Shown one piece after another: positions 21,808-32,318 of a stretch of DNA of 64,000 bases (positions are counted from its first letter, which is position 1; every line of letters starts with the position of its first letter). The position numbers and the translations under genes are program-made. The notes under the pieces were generated by a model. It was not told where the DNA came from. It did no database searches and saw only the letters and a program-made list of their open reading frames with translations. The stretch is taken from the NCBI RefSeq assembly GCF_000204055.1, contig NW_006768826.1, positions 475,961-539,960 of the forward strand, read 5' to 3'. The DNA comes from Melampsora larici-populina 98AG31 (Eukaryota; Basidiomycota; Pucciniomycetes; Pucciniales; Melampsoraceae).

Positions 21808-24047
21808 TCATTCATTTAATTCATACTCAGCACCTCTTCTAACACTACCCCAACCAATCAATCTCCAATGTTGTTCAATCCTTCTACTCAAGGCTACCTT
21901 TTCTCCAATCTCAGTACAAGCAGGTTGGTTTAATAAAACTTTAGCTAAATCGGCTTTTACACTCATCACTCTACCGCCGGTTGAAGTCGAACCAATGTTG
22001 ACCATTAAGATTTCACCTTTGGTTAGTTTTGATACTTTGGTTTGTTTTTTATCATCTGTTTTAACTCCTAATAATCTTCGACTAGTAAGTCATGAAGAAA
22101 AAAAAACAAAATTCGAATTCATCAGTTTCAGGAAACAAATAATTCCATCATGTTTTTTCTTTCGAAATCATATAAAAAACACTTGAAAATCAACTTACAG
22201 TAAGAAATAATTAATTTCAATCTCAGTAAAGATCTTAGGTAACTTTCCAACCCCTCCCAAAACTTGTCCAACCAATCTATCAGCTCTACAAAGTTGAGGA
22301 TCGATTTCTATTCAAGAAGAAGAACACACATATATCCCTCTGATTAGAAAAACCAATCCATGATTCACTTCGATTCAAAAAGAAAAGTGAAAAAAATGAA
22401 ATCTTAACTAGTTCCCACTCCAATCAATCCACCAGGTACAGCGAATTTCAATTCATTCTTTTCAGCCAAAAGCGTCACAATCTTACTTCTGATCGGTTTA
22501 CAATGAATTTTTCCTTCTGCATCTTTAGTCACCACACCAGGTCTAACTTCAATCTCTTGACCCATCTAAACGTCCGTCAAAAAAAAAGAACCAAACCAAA
22601 AGATTCAACAGAAGATCCAGTGATGATTAAAGTTTTAAAGATGAAAGAGAAAAAGATTGAACGTACCCTTAAGACACCTTGTAAAAGACTACCACCAGCT
22701 ACACCACCTTTTAATTCGTCTACTTCTGCACCTGGTTTGTTCACATCAAACGATCTGATGACCGTAAGTCTAGGATCTGCACTAAAATCACGTAATGGTA
22801 CGGGAATCTTTTTCACAATATATTCGTTAACTGAATCGATGTTATATCTTAATTGAGCCGAAATCGGTACGACAGGTGCTGAATCAGCTACTGTACCTAC
22901 AAACCGAAAACGAAACCCAACCCAAAACATCAAACTCAATCATTCGAAAAGAGAGAAAGAGAGAAAAATGCAAACCTTTAACAAAACTAAGGATCGTCTT
23001 GTATTGTTCCTCAGCCGCTGATTCTGAAATCAAATCCACCTTGTTTTGTAAAACGATGATATGTTTTAACTTCATGATTTCAATAGCTGCCAAATGTTCA
23101 GAAGTTTGAGGTTGTGGACAAGGTTCGTTTCCTGCAATCAACAAAAGAGCTGCATCCATCACAGCTGCTCCTGATAACATGGTAGCCATTAAGATATCGT
23201 GACCTGGACAATCTACAAAGGATACATGTCTGTTTTTTTGTTTTGTTTTTTCCCATTTCCCAAACACCCAAAATAATAAATTGATCAGGATTTGAAGTTC
23301 AGAGATGATCGAGGGAGGAGGGGTTCTGAAAGGTACCTGATTAATTTCATTCTACCACCACATCCTGATACGTCACACATCGGTCGATCTTCTTTATCAG
23401 ATCCATAACTTCTATAACACCCAGGACGATCACAAGATTCTTCTTCACATTTATAAACCTATACAATGAATCGCCATGCCCAACAAAACGAAAACAAAAA
23501 CACAAAAGTCAGTTTAAAATAAACGAAATGAAGATGAAATAAAGACTGGTTGACTTTGGCATTGGCATAACCTAATTTAATGGTAATATTCCTTTCTAAT
23601 TCGTTTTTAAATCTAACAGTATGTACTCCAGAAATAGCTTTCACGACAGTTGATTTACCATGAGCTACATGACCAATAGTACCTAAACCCGTCCATCAAA
23701 AAACCTCACAAAATCATCAATGATCGATCGAACATATAAAGCACGAAAAACCGAAGAAGAAGAAAAAGAAAGAATCCGAGAAACTTACCAATATTAATAG
23801 TAGCTTGTTTAGAAATCACTTCAGGACTTAAAGGATTTAAATTAGAAGTATCTACTTTAACTTCTTTAATATCTTCAATTGGAACATGAAGATTTGAAAT
23901 CAATTTTCCATTCTTATTAACATTAGGTTTTGATAAAGATGTAGGATTTGATGATTTAGGTTTGCTTTGGATTTGTTCGGTGTCTGATTCTGATTCTGAT
24001 TCTTCTGATAAATCTAAGGGATCGTGTAGTAAATCTTTTGATGCCAT
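21808..24047 (-). CDS. GCD11: translation initiation factor eIF2 subunit gamma, eight exons
   Basis: This GTP-binding subunit of eIF2 delivers initiator Met-tRNA to the 40S ribosome in the cytoplasm. Exons: 24047-23789, 23682-23555, 23458-23337, 23229-22976, 22896-22667, 22565-22409, 22307-22199 and 22081-21808. Every phase matches, giving 510 aa, close to the usual fungal length. Seen: an acidic N-terminus, G1 loop GHVAHGKST (90-98), [20 protein letters not shown], a zinc knuckle with Cys133, 138, 157 and 162, G3 DCPGH (176-180), G4 NKVD (232-235), domain 2/3 sequence [12 protein letters not shown] and the C-terminal [10 protein letters not shown]. Exon 2 ends at a non-consensus GTCAAC donor. 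It is divergent to FES1 and shares its 283-bp upstream region. Confidence 0.97.
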
Positions 24048-24330
24048 GATTGAAGTTCGATTGATTGAAAGTGATATCTTCTTGGATCAGTGAAAGTGCA
24101 AGGGCAAGGGGGAGAGCGAGTATAGATGATTGGATTTTTTGTATCGATGGATTAAATTTTAATCGGTTTTATGTAACTCTGTTTTCAACTAATAAAGTAC
24201 CTTAACGAGTTATGTAAATATACTTAACCCCATAACCAATACTTCAAAACCCATTGGATTTTACAAACTTGGGAGTCACCTCATCCAACTGACCGACCAA
24301 TCAACCAGCAAAACCAACCAAACCAAAAAC
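24048..24330. promoter_or_regulatory. bidirectional promoter region between eIF2 gamma and FES1
   Basis: These 283 bp separate the two divergent ATG codons. The region must contain both promoters and 5' leaders. No unambiguous TATA box or named motif was identified. Head-to-head placement of a translation factor and an Hsp70 cofactor suggests possible co-expression, which is inference. Confidence 0.6.
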
Positions 24331-25790
24331 ATGCCAAACCCATCAGCACCAAAACTAAACGACTTACTACACTGGGCCGTAGAAAACACAACCACCAATC
24401 CAAACCCCACAAGCCCAGAACCGACCTCAATAACCGCACATCCCAACGACCCACAAGGACCATTTGAAATAAACTTTCGACCAAACTTAGAAACCAATTC
24501 AAATACATCAGTAGTATTAAAACAAGAACCTATAAAAAAATTAGATACATCTATCTTAGATACTATTTTAGGTAGAACAGATGCCATTCGGATTAAAGAA
24601 TTAATTAATGTTTTTGAAAATCTTGAAGTTCAGATTGAGGAAAGAATTCAGGCGGGTGAAGGGTTAGAAGAACTTGTTCAAGATTTAGATAATGCTAATG
24701 GTATGATTCAATTTCCTAAACTCAAATCTAACTTTCATTGATATATATATGAACCTCTATTTTTTTGGGTTTTCTGGTTTAATCATTATCTTACTTTACG
24801 GTCTTTTTGTTATTTTTTTTAGATTTGGAAGTTTTAGGTGTTTGGCCTAAATTAATTAAACTTTTAGAAGAACCTAATGATCAAATCCAATTTTATACAT
24901 GTTGGATCATCGGTACCTCAGTCCAAAACAATCCAAAATCTCAATTAGCCGTAAGATCCCCAAACCCCCCGCTCCCTCCCGAAAAAAATAAAACTAATCC
25001 GATTTTGTCTTGTTTTTCTTTGGTGGATTTCAGTTTTTAAAATATGATCCGATTCCATTAATTTTAAACGTTTTAAATCAATCAAATGATGAAGAAACCA
25101 AAGCTAAATCATTATATTGTTTAAGTTCAACTTTAAAACATGCTCCTTCTTCTACCCATGCATTAAGTTCGTTTATCAATTCATCAGGATTAGAAAGTTT
25201 AAATACAATCTTAAAAGGTAATTTAATTTCCAAAAGCAGCAACAAAAACCAAACCATTCTTCTTTTCGGTTGATTTATTTATGTTTGGTTTTTCTTTTGG
25301 GTTTTGGTTTTGGTTTAGGTCCTTCAATGAATCTTCGAAGAAAAACGGTGTTTTTGATTAACTCTTTGGCTATGCAATCCGATTCGATTTTAAATTCATT
25401 AAGGTCTCATCATCTTTTCAAAACTTTAATCAGTTCAGTTTCACCTACACTTGGAATTCCTACTGGTTTAAATGGTGAAGGATTATCACAAGATGAAGAT
25501 TAGTTGAGTGTTTACAATTCCTTCTCCTATCTCTTAAACATTTCATTAATCTTAATCTTCTCTTTTGGGTATGGGTTTTTTTTTCTTGTAGTGTTGAGAA
25601 AGCTTTAAGAGCTATTACGACTATCGTTTTACAGTCTGATCAGACAGAATTGAATCAAGAAGAAAAAAATAGTTTGAGGGAATTGATTGATGAATTGAAT
25701 GAAGAACGTCAAATTAAATTAAATCGATTAGAAGGTGCTGGAGTGGCTGAAAGTGAATGGGATTTAGTTTTAGAAAGAATTCGGAATTGA
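24331..25790 (+). CDS. FES1: Hsp70 nucleotide exchange factor Fes1 (HspBP1 family), five exons
   Basis: Fes1 promotes ADP release from cytosolic Hsp70 and helps clear misfolded proteins. Exons: 24331-24700, 24823-24950, 25034-25217, 25319-25502 and 25592-25790. The phases match and give 354 aa, somewhat longer than yeast Fes1. The N-terminal domain begins LNDLLHWAVENTT. The linker contains LEELVQDLDNAN followed by LEVLGVWPKLIKLL, the family signature at the start of the armadillo repeats. Then come QIQFYTCWIIGTSVQNNPK, EETKAKSLYCLSSTLKH, LRRKTVFLINSLA and the acidic C-terminal helix ESEWDLVLERI. Introns are 83-122 bp. It is tail-to-tail with the NF-YB gene. Confidence 0.95.
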
Positions 25791-26192
25791 AATTCCCGAT
25801 TGATTTTTTTTCTCTGTGTTTAATTTGGTCAGAGGTTTGATTTGATTATATTTAAGTCATCATTGGATTTTTTTTGTTGAAGTTTGTAACTTTCATTTGT
25901 GGATTTTTTTACGATCTATTTTTTTACCTTTTGGTTTCTTTTGTGACTTATTTCTGTTGGTTTAATATATACATAGATATAGAAGCATATATAAAGTTGC
26001 AAATTTAAAAAAAAATCAAAGTTCGTAGATATTTTTTGTACAAATAATTTGGAAGAAAAAAGGTTTTGAAAGTTTTCTTGAACATCAACGATCACAACAA
26101 GCATGAAACAGATCACAAAGAAGATTTATAAAATGAAACAAAATGTTTTTTTTGGTTGATTGATAGGTTTGGGAGATCAGGTTGAAAGGTTT

Positions 26193-26912
26193 TTATTCTT
26201 CTGTTGTGTTTGGATTTGGATTGGATGATTTGATTCGTTTGGTTGGTCTTGAATCAATTGGATCTGTTGTAGTAAGTTCTGATTGGATTTGTAATTGATT
26301 TAAAGATTGAGATTGAGATTGAGATTGTGATTGTGATTTGATTGATTTCCTATGATTATTTTGGTTAACAACTATTCCAAACCAAAATATACAAAAAAAA
26401 CCAATCAGAACCCTTATCCATTTGAAAAAAAAAAGAAGAAAGAAAGAAACTTAACTAGATCTATATTTAATTAAATAAATTTTCAAAACATTAAAATATC
26501 CAATAAACCCTAATTCTTTAAACGAATTCAGTAGGTCTAAACCATTAATAGTTTTTCTTTTATGATGATGATGATGAACAACGGTAAATTTAGATGATGG
26601 ATTCGAAAGTAATGAATTCGAATGTGATAAGATAAAGATCAAGAATTCAGAAACACATGATTGGATTAAAGTTTTAGATGAGTTTGTGATTTTGATTTCG
26701 TTCGGTAAGGATTGTTTCATTAGTTTATAGATGTTTGAGTGTGGTAAGAGTTGATGGGTTAGATTGTAACTTTGGATTTCGTGTTCTTTTATTGAACTTT
26801 TTTTTTGAGGTTCGGTTTGATGGATTTGATTGGAGGTTGATGTTGAAGTTGGTTTGATTAAGATTTGATTTGAAGTTGAGGTTGAAGTTGATGGTAAAGG
26901 TGAGGTTGACAT
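26193..26912 (-). CDS. HAP3: CCAAT-binding factor subunit NF-YB/HAP3, two exons
   Basis: This histone-fold subunit pairs with NF-YC/HAP5 and, with NF-YA/HAP2, binds CCAAT promoters in the nucleus. Exon 1 (26912-26456) and exon 2 (26371-26193) join in phase to 211 aa. The histone fold spans residues 56-152: LPHSNIYKLMKQSLP, ITNSSKTLIQSCVSEFLIFI, KRKTINGLDLLNSFKELGF and YLIKYR all match NF-YB landmarks. The loop before KRKTING is about 14 residues longer than usual and contains five His. The N-terminus is Ser/Thr-rich with a repeated STSTSNQI unit; exon 2 encodes a Gln/Ser-rich tail (repeated SQ) and a basic RPTKRIK. This could in principle be a diverged paralogue rather than the main HAP3. Confidence 0.9.
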
Positions 26913-27716
26913 CTTTCTTTCTTTCTTTGATTACTCGTTTCTTGAGTTGGTTTGGTTTTTGGATTTTGGATTTGGGCAATTTGAAGAATGAAAGAGCAAG
27001 TAGCATTTTGGTAAATCCACACCTACCGCCTCTCTGATCAAACGCCTCTCTTAACAGATCTTAAGTGCTTGTGTATCCTCGAGTAGAAATCCTTTCTGAT
27101 CAGAGATACTCTTGACAACCTATGAAAAGAAGCAATAGCAAATTAGTCTTGAAAATACATCTTCAAAGGTATATAATTATCCAGAGTTTGTGTTTGATGG
27201 AACATTTACTGTAACGGCAAACATACCTTAAAAGCCTATCAATCCACTACTTGGACAGTAGAGGGAAATAGGGAGCTGTGATGAGAAAGTAACTGGGTGA
27301 CCTCACCAAGTCTTTCTATAAGTTTGTCCTGCAAGAGAAAGGCCTACTCCAGGCATTGTAAACAACCCAACCAGCTATCCTAGAAAGTCTAGGACAAGCA
27401 GCAAGAGGTGATGTGGGGTACCCCCAAGGAGAGTAAATGGTTGAAATCTACCTTTTTCAAGGACCAATTACCCTTACCCTCCATGGAGAGAGAACAAATC
27501 CCAGGAGGTGGGTGAGCAAGACAATTTTTTTTCAGAAGTGAAAAGAAAGAGAGTAGTGATGTGTAGGAGTTTTAACAGTTCAGCAACAAGCAAAAGAGAG
27601 GAAGAGAAAAAGTTGGGGTGAAGAAAGAAATTTTTCTCATGTGCTATCAAGTCAACATCTGGTTCCCTCTCACCAGAATCAGTCTGGCTTGATTTGGTCC
27701 CAATTCTATGGACTCA
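26913..27716. other. 5' flank of the NF-YB gene
   Basis: A CTTTCTTTCTTTC tract lies just upstream of the start codon. The rest has no supported gene and borders the MITE at 27717. Confidence 0.4.
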
Positions 27717-28102
27717 GAGCATCCCCAGCCGTGCCGTAAATTCGTACCGTACGGAGGGTCGCACGGATCGCTTAGGGTACTGTTTGATGCATGGATTTTG
27801 AACCATGCACAGCCGTGGTGCCGTACAGTACGGCTTGTAGCATATTTTGCAAAGTGTATTATGGGTTAGCTCATCATCGAGGTGTATGATTTGCAGAGAG
27901 TGCAATTGTACAGGTTGGAGTTATGGGGAAAGTGAGGTACGGAAGGATTTGGGGTGCGAGCCAAAATAGAACATATTTGGCCTATTTTGGCTCGCACGTA
28001 GAGAATTGCCTAAGCTAAGTATGTATTTGGGGTAACGGCTGTGGATAAAAATACTCCAAATCTACGTATGTCACGGTTTACGGCACACGGCTGGGGATGC
28101 TC
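27717..28102. mobile_element. 386-bp MITE, GAGCATCCCCAGCCGTG ends, TSD TCA
   Basis: The ends GAGCATCCCCAGCCGTG are perfectly inverted for 17 bp, and the match continues through GCCGTAAA after a 2-base indel. They are flanked by TCA at 27714-27716 and 28103-28105. An inner perfect 16-bp-arm hairpin (GTGCGAGCCAAAATAG) lies at 27954-27997. A 3-bp duplication with G-rich ends suggests PIF/Harbinger or a CACTA relative. There is no coding capacity. Confidence 0.75.
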
Positions 28103-28341
28103 TCAAGACCTGTGCACTCTAGCAATCCTGCCCTACAGTACCACCCATAATAGACTGTAGAGCACTGTTGCCAGCTTGGGGTGCTCTCTGTTTATGAGGA
28201 TTATGAGGAGCTTAGAGCATACATGCAGTGGTTGAGCCTCAAATAGAGGCCACAAATTAACAAAATCCAATTTTAGTGGGGGCCTGAATGTTAGGGTGGC
28301 ACTTACACTAGTGGCTAAGTAGTTTGGTTTACTTGGTACAT

Positions 28342-28726
28342 TGTCAGCCCTGGGTACATATACATGTACCCAAAACTAACTTATAATATTGAACTTTCAC
28401 TTATAAACCTAATTACATGTACATACAGCTTATAAAACACATGTAAGATATAATAAAACATATACAAACATAAATTACATATACATATACATTTAAAAAC
28501 ATATGTAACATGTAATAAAACACCAATTACACCTCATAACTCAGTGTCAAGAGTTAAAATGCTTATACTACATAAATTACATGACACGTATATGTAATTA
28601 TGTAATAATAATAATAATAATAATAATTAATGGTAATCATTAAACCCTAAACCACAGTAATGATACAATCAAATATCACTACAATTAGGTTTGGAGAGGA
28701 GAGTATATAAACCCCTCCTCTCTCAG
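28342..28726 (+). repeat. copia-type LTR-like sequence, left part, split by Ngaro-like copy 2
   Basis: It starts TGTCAGCCCTGGGTACATAT and matches 8461-8760 over most of its length, ending in GAGAGTATATAAACCCCTCC (a TATA box) and CTCTCAG at the insertion point. A TAA/AAT microsatellite lies at 28607-28632. The continuation is presumed to resume at 37168 beyond the inserted element. Confidence 0.6.
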
Positions 28727-28973
28727 TCCATTATTCCGCTACTCAATTGTCTTTCATAAGAATTGAGTCTTGTCTTCTTCAGTCTATTTACTGAACAAGA
28801 CAAGAAACTATGTGGGCTAGAGGCCTCCCCGAAAATTCTTGTGAATTTTGGGGAAGCCAGTTTTCAAGAGGTAACTTCCTTTCCAGGCTTCTACGAGAGG
28901 TTTTTCTTAACCTATCTAGAACCTGAAGGAGTTACCCCTTTGAAAGACTAGAGCGTGGGGAGCCGGGGTCTCC
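28727..28973 (-). repeat. B2 repeat of Ngaro-like copy 2 (247 bp)
   Basis: It is identical to B1 (29467-29713) except for CTACGAGAGG against CTACAAGAGG. Its lower-coordinate end is the right end of the element. Confidence 0.93.
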
Positions 28974-29032
28974 CCTGGAAAACACACTATGTTGGTTTCC
29001 ATCACTGTGTTAGGGAGGGCGGGTCGGACAAA
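28974..29032 (-). other. 59-bp spacer between A2 and B2
   Basis: Unique sequence not found in B1 or A1 surroundings. It contains an imperfect inverted pair (AACACAC and GTGTTA). Confidence 0.6.
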
Positions 29033-29466
29033 AAAGATTTCGTAACAACCTAAAGGATTGTAGTAAACTTATATCAATCTAGGGATGAATTGATATCTAA
29101 TTTAAATTCTTATAGTAAGTTGAATTACGGATAATTGATAGTAAATGCAGTGCAGTAAATGGAAAGATGATTGAGATGAAAAAGATACGGTCTAGGAAAA
29201 GAAAAAGAAAGGGAGGAAAGTCCTTCTCTCCTTTTGATGCTTTATATATCATCATGTCTTCCGCCTTTCTTTTATTTCCAATATTATGACGTATTTAATC
29301 AAATTATCTGGCTTTCGTAATCCCGTCTCTTTCGAGAAGGAATATGATATTCCTCTTTCTGGATTAAGGATGACACGCTACTCTTCCCTCTCACTCCTAT
29401 CTGTCATCTATCTAGTGCACGCCTTCATGGACTGACTTCACATTTCGTGCCTCATGAAAAGGCCTA
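29033..29466 (-). repeat. A2 repeat of Ngaro-like copy 2 (434 bp)
   Basis: It matches A1 (36734-37167) along its length with only a few differences, for example TTCGTAAC against TTTGTAAC and ACTGACTTCAC against ACTGACATCAC. It directly abuts B1. Confidence 0.93.
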
Positions 29467-29713
29467 TCCATTATTCCGCTACTCAATTGTCTTTCATAAG
29501 AATTGAGTCTTGTCTTCTTCAGTCTATTTACTGAACAAGACAAGAAACTATGTGGGCTAGAGGCCTCCCCGAAAATTCTTGTGAATTTTGGGGAAGCCAG
29601 TTTTCAAGAGGTAACTTCCTTTCCAGGCTTCTACAAGAGGTTTTTCTTAACCTATCTAGAACCTGAAGGAGTTACCCCTTTGAAAGACTAGAGCGTGGGG
29701 AGCCGGGGTCTCC
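29467..29713 (-). repeat. B1 repeat of Ngaro-like copy 2 (247 bp)
   Basis: Inner copy of the B repeat. It follows the recombinase gene and touches A2 without a spacer. Confidence 0.93.
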
Positions 29714-29854
29714 TTTCACTCAGGTTAGTGTCGGTCCTGAGCCTCTCCGGCTCTTCCCCACACCGTCGCTAGCCACACGTTTTCCCAATCAGCCAGATTC
29801 TTCTTAAAGATTCACTTCTAACGTACTTTAGAGACTAAAAGGTCTATATACATT

Positions 29855-31735
29855 TCATGACACGTAAGTAGGGATTTTGCATCTCTCCTTATCTAGCACA
29901 TATTGTGCGCACCGCCATTCTATCTCTGACCACTCTCGCTGGTACAGTGAGCAGCATTCCGACTTCCAACGGCCCAGGCGTTTTATCTCTTCCTTTTGAA
30001 CCCCTGCTCTTGTCAAGAGTGTTGCGCCGCCTATCCTGAAGGCGTGGCCTGTCATGTTGCTCGATTTTCCCCAAGCTGATTCTAACACCTTAATGAAGAT
30101 TGGTCTTGTTATCGCTGTTGTCCCACCATCTCTCCAAGTCATAAAAAGTCTTGGGTCTTTTACCCTTTCCATTCTTTGCACTAGCCGTCCTAAAGCTTTG
30201 AATGGGCAGAGGCGGCCGCCTGTTTCTCTAAGTAATAGATACTGTAGCTCGCCATTTTTAGACGTCTTTGCATCACGAAGCGTTATCTTCGCCATTCGTT
30301 GTCCTCCTACCGAGATAAACTGCAAATCAGACTTTAGAACGGCTTGGATGTCCCTTTTATTGTAGGACGTTGTTCTATAAACAAGTTCTCCTATTCGAGC
30401 CAAACCCCAATACGCTGTGAGGACCAACGCAGTAATCCCTACCGGATCCACCTCATTGTCCTGGATGAAGTCGAGTAGTTGTGCTAGAGCTTTTGGCGAT
30501 ACAGGTTTTCTGTCGCCTCCCAGTAACTTCGCTTCCATTTCCAACCTCGTCGATGAACGTAGAATACTCTTCATTTGTGTCTCATTAATAGTCGGGCATC
30601 GCTGTCCATGAAAATCGTGCCAAGTCCGGATTGCAGACAAATATTTGTGTATCGTCACCACTCTTATTGCACTACACCAAATGTAATCTTTACCGGGTGG
30701 TAAAGAAAACTACTGACATAGAAAAGTCCTGAGGCACCAGGAAGAGAGCTAAAAATCTGAAAAAATATGCACCTTGTTCCTAGATGCTGGGGCGTCATGA
30801 TGAGTATTTTTTTGTATTTTACACGCAGATATTGATTAATTTACTAACAATAAAGGCTGAAAATCATCAAAAACCCACCTGTAACAATACCTGAAATTTG
30901 GCCCTTGATTTTGTAGACAGGTTTTTGAAATCTTCAAACATCAATAACTTTTGCAGTTCTGAATCAAATAACTCGATTTTTGGTTCATTGGAAAGGTGAG
31001 TCTTTGCTCTACATTTTTCATTGAGACATCACATCTGTAGCCCGTCTGAAGAAGGTCCTACAGAGCTATTCATGCAGAACTGTTTGGACATATGTAGAGC
31101 GTTCAAATGACTAGATAGCACCTTGCTGACATTATGAAGTGTAAAGGAGAATGGTTCAGCTTTTGAATGAACCAAAAATCAAGTTATTTGGAGCAGAATT
31201 GCAAAAGTTATTGAAGTTTTTAGACCACAAAATATTGTCTTTATAATCATGACCCAAATTTCAGGTATTGTTACAGGTGGGTTTTTGATGATTTTCAGCC
31301 TTTATTGTTAGTACATTAACCAATATCTGCATGTAAAATACAAAAAAATACTCATCATGACGCCCCAACATCTAGGAACAAGGTGCATATTTTTTCAGAT
31401 TTTTAGCTCTCTTCCTGTTGCCTCAGGACTTTTCTATGTCAGTAGTTTTCTTTACCACCCGGTAAAGATTACATTTGGTGTAGTGTTGGCTTGTTTGTAG
31501 CTTTTTTGTTATGGTTGTGTCCTGCCCATACAATGAAAGATTCGATTGTAGATCGAGCTGCTGGGAATGGTTTTAGGCCGAACTGCGTTGTAAAGACTTT
31601 AAATTTTTTAACACCAGACGCATAAGATTCTAGGGTACTCCTCTTCCATCCGCCCCGTATCATGTGTCTCTGAGTGCTTGTGAGTCGTCGAGGAGTGTCA
31701 TCTTTTACTCGAAGAAAGGTTGTTAAGTCCTTCAT
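29855..31735 (-). pseudogene. tyrosine recombinase of Ngaro-like copy 2, split by an 816-bp element
   Basis: The N-terminal part (31735-31486) has LTSTQRHMIRGGWKRSTLES and AGHNHNKKATNKP. The C-terminal part (30669-29855) resumes with VVTIHKYLSAIRTWHDFHG and carries the catalytic Arg of GLARIGELV, the His and Arg of GHAFRIGGATLL, the Trp of LGRWKSE, and the Tyr of SLYQREW. Apart from the foldback insertion (TTG duplication) the two halves are collinear and in frame with the intact recombinase of copy 1, so the insertion is the only visible lesion. Confidence 0.88.
30670..31485. mobile_element. CACTA-ended foldback element, 816 bp, TSD TTG
   Basis: The inverted ends start CACTACACCAAATGTAATCT and stay nearly identical for about 65 bp (through TTTCTATGTCAGTAGTTTTC on the inner side). 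Weaker pairing continues for more than 200 bp. TTG flanks both sides (30667-30669 and 31486-31488). The body is related to 10598-11410, sharing ATAACTTTTGCA, AACTCGATTTTTGGTTCATT and GAGTATTTTTTTGTATTTT. It has no coding capacity and interrupts the recombinase gene of Ngaro-like copy 2. Confidence 0.9.
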
Positions 31736-32318
31736 TCTTGGAATCCCGTTATCTTCTAAAAAATTTTTAAAGCAAGTCAGAGATGTTATAGCGAAGGTGC
31801 TATGTTCGCTGATGTTCTTACTTTTTCTACCACTGCTAGTTAAGAGACGGTTGTCTGGATTAACTTGTACGTTGAAGCCGAATTGGTAACTTTCCGAAGA
31901 TAAAACAGGGGGATGGGTTCAATTTTTTCCTAAACCAAACCGCATCTCGTGGACCCTCTGGACTTATAACCTCCTGATTTCAGCAACCCTGAAGGACCTT
32001 TTTTTTGGTCCCTGAGAAAGTCTCCTGAATCGTTCAGCTTCGCTCTCGTAATACCGACTCCGGGCTATCAGGATTTATCGTTATTACCTAAGCAACCGAC
32101 CTTGGTTCTCAGGGACCGCTTCAATGGGATTGGGGGGATTTAACAATATTACATTGTTTCATTCTTAACATTACAAGGTCTCACGTATGCTAGCTACAAA
32201 TTTTTATACTAAGGTACCAGAAAAGGATCGACTGTACTATAACCAGCTCTGGGTTTGGTTCTGCTTCCTGTCAGCGCTTCTATCTCACCAACTGATCCTC
32301 TTCTGTCGCGTTTCTCAA
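31736..32318 (-). other. spacer between recombinase and RNase H genes of copy 2
   Basis: Non-coding interior of the retroelement. No domain is recognised; it corresponds to 6296-6733 of copy 1. Confidence 0.5.
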
